DNA from: an uncultured Clostridium sp.
GTDB lineage: Bacteria > Bacillota > Clostridia > TANB77 > CAG-508
Reading direction: 5' to 3'
Length of the DNA stretch: 64,000 nt
NCBI GenBank assembly: GCA_900553015.1
Contig: USBY01000004.1
Location: forward strand, 1 to 64,000
The notes under the pieces are model-generated. The model was given only the letters and a program-made list of their open reading frames with translations. It made no database searches and was not told the DNA's origin. Both the position numbers and the translations under genes were made by a program. This document shows, piece after piece, positions 60,481 through 64,000 of this stretch (position 1 is its first letter; every line of letters starts with the position of its first letter).

Positions 60481-60891
60481 ATGAAGACAGCATGGTATAG
60501 TAGTAACGCATCAGTTGAAGAAATTGTGAAGGTACTTAAAATGTATCCTTCATACAAAACAAGTATTTTTGAGGATATAGTTTCACAGAAAGAGAAAATC
60601 TATCTAAACAATCCAAAAGAATTTGATGGAAGTGAGGAGCTATTCGAAAGCTTACATGAGGTAGCAGAACTACCAAATCGAATTCTAAGTGGATATACGT
60701 ATAGAAATATTTTCTCTGTACTAAAAAAATCTAAAATCAAAAAAGAATATTTGTTGGAACTATATGAAAACTATATTGGTAGTGCAAGACCGATATGGGT
60801 AGTCGAAGATTTTGATGGTCCAGCAATTGTTGCAAAACAGTATGGACCATATATGATTATTTTCTTTAACGAAAACCCGAAGGATTATTAA
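60481..60891 (+). CDS. hypothetical protein
   Basis: This 136-residue soluble protein is moderately charged, with an early TAWYSSNASVEEIVKVLKMY and a late SARPIWVVEDFDGPAIVAKQY (in part). No family is recognised. The ATG follows AAAGGAGG, and the longer frame starts inside the structured leader. The gene is slightly richer in G+C than its neighbours and ends in a hairpin that also contains its stop codon. Confidence 0.65.
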   Translation: MKTAWYSSNASVEEIVKVLKMYPSYKTSIFEDIVSQKEKIYLNNPKEFDGSEELFESLHEVAELPNRILSGYTYRNIFSVLKKSKIKKEYLLELYENYIGSARPIWVVEDFDGPAIVAKQYGPYMIIFFNENPKDY

Positions 60892-60904
60892 TCCTTCGGG
60901 TTTT
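60872..60904. terminator. bidirectional terminator with a stop codon in its loop
   Basis: A perfect 15-bp stem (60872-60886 with 60890-60904) with a 3-nt loop. It can end both the plus-strand gene at 60481 and the minus-strand gene that ends at 60914. Confidence 0.8.
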
Positions 60905-60913
60905 CCAATTATA

Positions 60914-61684
60914 TTAATACACATCATATGAAAAAGCTGTAACACCTTTATCATCATATATTGTTAATCTAAAATATTTTGAATATTCATCTTGATAAGT
61001 ATAATTCCAATAACCTAAGCTATCTGCACGATAAGAATCTTTTGGTTCACCATATGCATTTATTACATCTTGTAAAGAACTACCATTATGAATACCTTTT
61101 GGTAATGTAAAAGATGCTGGTGTTTCATCATCATCTACGAAAGCATTATCTACTTCGAATGACCAGATATTACATTCTGTTATATCTTTAATAGTATTAG
61201 AATCATTTATGAATCCTATTCTTACAGTAGAATCAAAATTTGGATTTTCTAGGCTTATTGTACCAGAAACTTTATTTCCTGGATTCATAACATAGCCATT
61301 TGCATATCCATAATCTGCTAGATCAAATGTCCATCCATCATTTTTTAAATCTGAATAAGGGAAATATAGTTTATAAGCTTTATTGTTAAATATAAACTCA
61401 CAATCTTTCCAATCGTCAGATATATTACCAGCAGAAACTGGTTGAGTATTAGTTGTACTAGTATTTGCAGTTTCATTAGAAGATGAAGTATCTTCTCTTG
61501 TTTCATTTTCTGCAACAACTTGAGAATTTGTGTTAGCAACTGTTGCTGAATTTTCGTTTTTATCAGATTTCATTACAAAGAATAAAACTGTTCCAAAGAT
61601 AAGCATAAGTACGATTACAACAGCAAGAATTATAATAACTACTGTTGAAACACTTATACCTTTTTTAGCATTATTTTCTGCCAT
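60914..61684 (-). CDS. hypothetical membrane-anchored protein
   Basis: This 256-residue protein has one N-terminal transmembrane helix (about residues 14-36), a long Ser/Thr/Asn-rich linker (about 40-85) and a C-terminal extracytoplasmic domain with CEFIFNNKAYKLYFPYSDLKN and LQDVINAYGEPKDSYRADS (each in part). The layout resembles small envelope lipoprotein-like sensors. No family is recognised. The minus-strand ATG follows AAAGGGGG. It is convergent with the gene at 60481. Confidence 0.65.
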   Translation of the reverse strand: MAENNAKKGISVSTVVIIILAVVIVLMLIFGTVLFFVMKSDKNENSATVANTNSQVVAENETREDTSSSNETANTSTTNTQPVSAGNISDDWKDCEFIFNNKAYKLYFPYSDLKNDGWTFDLADYGYANGYVMNPGNKVSGTISLENPNFDSTVRIGFINDSNTIKDITECNIWSFEVDNAFVDDDETPASFTLPKGIHNGSSLQDVINAYGEPKDSYRADSLGYWNYTYQDEYSKYFRLTIYDDKGVTAFSYDVY

Positions 61685-61908
61685 AAAAAGTCCCCCTTTA
61701 AAAATTTTTTTATAATATGATTCTATTTGAAAAAAATTGATTAGTCAATAAGTATAAATATTACTTTTATATTACATAGAAATGCAAATAAAATTTTAAA
61801 AATGCAAGAAAAATGAAGAGAAACTTTAAAATAATAAAAAACGAGGGAATTATTAAAAATCAAATTTAAAAGAAAGCTAAAGTAGACAAAATTGAGTATT
61901 ATTTGAAT

Positions 61909-61937
61909 TTGGCAAAATAAACCAATGCCAGTATAAT
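61909..61937 (+). promoter_or_regulatory. promoter of the large structured RNA
   Basis: TTGGCA at 61909-61914, a 17-base spacer and consensus TATAAT at 61932-61937. The expected start is near 61945. Confidence 0.75.
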
Positions 61938-61944
61938 ATATATC

Positions 61945-62598
61945 AATGGTGCATTATTCTAGTCGTACAAACTTTACGAGGGTGGGGCTAAAAATCCACT
62001 AAAGAGCACATCGTTGAAGTTTCTTAGTATTGCGCGAAATGCCAGTTTTGTGTGGTGCTAGGGAGTAAAGAAATTAGGGTATTATATAATGGCATATATA
62101 AAACTCCCTGATTTCGTGGAGGCTTAGATAGCGCAATTTAGTATAAATATAGGGAACAAAATCTATATTATATATCTAATTTTGCAATATTTGAGTATAA
62201 CCTATGTTGAGTGCCAAGACACAAAATACATAGTGTAGCTTGTCTCGAGTGAATATATTGGGATTAATACGAAAAGAATAAATTTATTTGGCCAAATAAA
62301 TTTATTTTATATTATGAAATTATATTTGCAAAAAAGACTAGTAAAGAGTATTTGTATGTTAAGGAAAACTTCTAGAATGTTTGCTTACATAAAAGCAAGG
62401 AAGTTTAAGGATTAAGGTACAGATTTAAGTGGTGATCTGGTGTCTATTGTGATATATAGATGTTCTTCTTAAACGGAAACGGTTCTAACAGTAATGTTAA
62501 GCGAAGAATAGAGAAATTCAACCAGACCTAAACTGTAAAATTTACTTAAGCTTTTACCATTAAAAACAATTAAAAAGGCAGAGCTATCTGCCTTCTTT
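61945..62598 (+). ncRNA. large structured RNA, candidate OLE RNA
   Basis: This 650-nt stretch has no long open frame, yet it lies between a strong promoter and a terminator and is strongly self-complementary. Visible helices are 62029-62035 with 62131-62137, 62036-62040 with 62111-62115, 62060-62066 with 62103-62109, a perfect 30-nt palindrome at 62277-62306, and a possible pseudoknot around 62200-62260. The length, and the adjacent downstream gene for a 188-residue DUF21-like membrane protein, match OLE (ornate large extremophilic) RNA and its partner OapA. ROOL- or GOLLD-type RNAs are the alternative. The family was inferred from context, not a covariance search. Confidence 0.7.
62575..62598 (+). 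terminator. terminator of the large RNA
   Basis: AAGGCAGA at 62575-62582 pairs with TCTGCCTT at 62587-62594 around GCTA, followed by CTTT. The T-run is short, so readthrough into the downstream gene is possible. Confidence 0.6.
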
Positions 62599-62676
62599 GA
62601 TATTATTTCATTATATTGCTGTATCAAAAACAAAAAATTTTGTCAGCAATTTAATTTTTATATAAAGAAAGGAGAA

Positions 62677-63243
62677 ATGCATAAGTTTATTTTATGCAAA
62701 AATAGAATGAAAGATAAAAAAGACAACTCGGAAATTAAATGGTTTATAAAAGTATTTATAATGACTTTTGTCTTATCTATGTTATTTTCGTACATATCAG
62801 CTAATGGAGTATCAAATTTTAGCCTATTACCAGCTGTTTTAATATTAGTATTAGTTATTTTGGTAGGTATATTTTTTGATATAGTAGGTGTTGCAGTAAC
62901 TGTTGCAAATGAAAATGAATTTCATGCAAAAGCAACTAAAAAAGTAAAAGGCTCTAAAGCATCAATACAATTAATAAGAAATGCGCCAAAAGTTGCAAAT
63001 ATTTGTGCAGACGTAATAGGTGATATTTGTGGTGTATTAAGTGGTGCAATTAGTGCTTTAATTGCTGTAAAAATTACTGATCAATTTGGAATAAGATTTG
63101 ATATACAGTTTATAATAAGTGCTTTAGTTTCTGCTTTAACAGTTGGTGGTAAAGCGTTGGGTAAAGGTGTTGCAAATAAAAACGCAACTAAAATTGTACA
63201 TACAGTTGGTATTGTGTTAAATAAATTTAAATTAAATAAATAA
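62677..63243 (+). CDS. DUF21-like membrane protein, candidate OLE-associated protein OapA
   Basis: This 188-residue (about 21 kDa) protein has four predicted transmembrane helices (about residues 24-43, 50-72, 110-132 and 142-160). The soluble segment ANENEFHAKATKKVKGSKAS, then APKVANICADVIGDICGVLSG, resembles the DUF21 domain of CNNM/CorC magnesium transporters. OapA of OLE RNP complexes has this size, topology and DUF21 relationship and is encoded beside OLE RNA. The ribosome site GGAG is only two bases before the ATG, so the exact start is uncertain. Confidence 0.68.
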   Translation: MHKFILCKNRMKDKKDNSEIKWFIKVFIMTFVLSMLFSYISANGVSNFSLLPAVLILVLVILVGIFFDIVGVAVTVANENEFHAKATKKVKGSKASIQLIRNAPKVANICADVIGDICGVLSGAISALIAVKITDQFGIRFDIQFIISALVSALTVGGKALGKGVANKNATKIVHTVGIVLNKFKLNK

Positions 63244-63252
63244 TCTTTTGTG

Positions 63253-63290
63253 GGGGTAAAATTTATAATTTTACCTCTTTTGTTTTTTAT
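63253..63290 (+). terminator. terminator after the OapA-like gene
   Basis: A 10-bp stem (63253-63262 with 63268-63277, one G-U) with a 5-nt loop and TTTTGTTTTTT. Confidence 0.75.
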
Positions 63291-63326
63291 ATAAAATATG
63301 ATATCCTTATGCAGAGGAGGGGCAAA

Positions 63327-64000
63327 ATGAAATTTTTACATTTAGCAGATTTACATTTGGGAAAGATATTACAAGAACAATCTTTAATAGAAGACCAAGA
63401 ATATATGTTAAACCAAATTATAGGAATAATAAAAAGAGAAAATATAGAAGCAGTCTTAATATCAGGAGATGTATACGATAGAAGTGTGCCACCTGCAGAA
63501 GCTGTTAATTTGCTAGACAGCTTCTTAAGAACACTTATAAAAGAGCTAAAAATAAAAGTATTTATAATAGCTGGAAATCATGATTCAAAGGATAGATTAG
63601 CTTTTGGAAGCAAAATTTTCGAAGATGAAGGATTATATATAGAAAGTAAATATAATGGTAATTTAAGAAAAGTAGAGTTGCAGGATGAATATGGGAAATT
63701 GAATATATATATGTTGCCATTTGTAAAAACAATAGAGGTAAAGCAATTTTTTGAGGATGACCTAGAAAACAACTATAATACAGCGATAAATAAAATAATA
63801 ACAAAAGAAAAAATTGATGTAGAAGAAAGAAATATTATACTTGTTCATCAATTTGTAACTGCAGGAACTGTAGAACCAGAAAGAACAGAATCAGAAGTAT
63901 TATCATTAGGTGGAATAGAAAATGTTGATGTATCTAATTTCGAATGCTTTGATTATGTTGCAATAGGCCATGTACATAGACCACAAAAAATAGGAAGAGA
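63327..64000 (+). CDS. sbcD: exonuclease SbcCD subunit D (partial, runs off the window)
   Basis: The open frame of 224 codons has no stop before the window ends. It starts KFLHLADLHLGK with the first metal motif (DLHLG), then LISGDVYDRSVPPAEA, IAGNHDSKDR and, at the end, AIGHVHRPQ. These are the phosphoesterase motifs of SbcD/Mre11, the nuclease subunit that with SbcC opens DNA hairpins and processes double-strand breaks. GAGGAGGGG stands before the ATG. sbcC is expected just downstream. Confidence 0.94.
   Translation, partial: MKFLHLADLHLGKILQEQSLIEDQEYMLNQIIGIIKRENIEAVLISGDVYDRSVPPAEAVNLLDSFLRTLIKELKIKVFIIAGNHDSKDRLAFGSKIFEDEGLYIESKYNGNLRKVELQDEYGKLNIYMLPFVKTIEVKQFFEDDLENNYNTAINKIITKEKIDVEERNIILVHQFVTAGTVEPERTESEVLSLGGIENVDVSNFECFDYVAIGHVHRPQKIGR

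Noticed and set aside
61945..62598. RNase P RNA or an rRNA fragment
   Set aside because: The conserved RNase P core and rRNA motifs are absent, and the length and neighbour fit a large ornate RNA better.

Overview
The window is AT-rich and carries a low-GC Clostridia (Firmicutes) chromosome segment, probably from an uncultured anaerobic, spore-forming gut-type species. The evidence is the Clostridial gene orders yicC-remA-rpoZ-gmk / priA-def-fmt and asp23-amaP-DUF2273-nusB-xseA-xseB, a SleB-type spore cortex hydrolase, a stand-alone Spo0A DNA-binding domain, an fhs gene, and strong AGGAGG ribosome sites. No phage, insertion sequence, CRISPR array or rRNA was seen.

Layout. 1-11148: housekeeping genes for RNA turnover, biofilm regulation, RNA polymerase omega, GMP kinase, PriA, deformylase/formyltransferase, the Asp23 envelope cluster, NusB, exonuclease VII and formate-THF ligase. 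11160-16414: SleB, a YqeG phosphatase, prepilin peptidase, an Xaa-Pro peptidase and EF-P with its zinc-ribbon partner. 16417-18404: a minus-strand M23 peptidase, an unknown gene and tRNA-Trp, then tmRNA on the plus strand. 18634-22508: small regulatory, membrane and unknown genes. 22601-39527 and 41041-48216: a long co-directional run of small enzymes (RlmD, GNAT, Nudix, HAD, HD, phosphoglycerate-mutase-like, PHP, MBL, SGNH, cupin, YdcF, Ham1, ASCH, queuosine salvage, Rsm22), which looks like nucleotide and metabolite repair plus stress handling. 48330-53618: a second deformylase, a cation efflux protein and unknown genes. 53784-60351: a MacAB-like ABC efflux operon with two adaptor paralogues, a secreted cadherin-like protein and its own two-component system. 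60481-61684: unknown genes. 61945-63243: a large structured RNA followed by a DUF21-like membrane protein. 63327-end: the start of sbcD.

The most notable locus is 61945-63243. A promoter, about 650 nt of non-coding but strongly self-complementary sequence and a terminator lie just upstream of a four-helix membrane protein of about 21 kDa. This matches the OLE RNA / OapA ribonucleoprotein arrangement. Other points of interest are a dispersed hairpin family built on GGGACGTTCC-like loops, several G+C-richer single-gene cassettes (including a zeta-toxin-like kinase with a consensus promoter and no antitoxin), a VOC-HD fusion and an orphan Spo0A C-terminal domain. Start codons were moved from the longest reading frame wherever a ribosome-binding site indicated an internal start.
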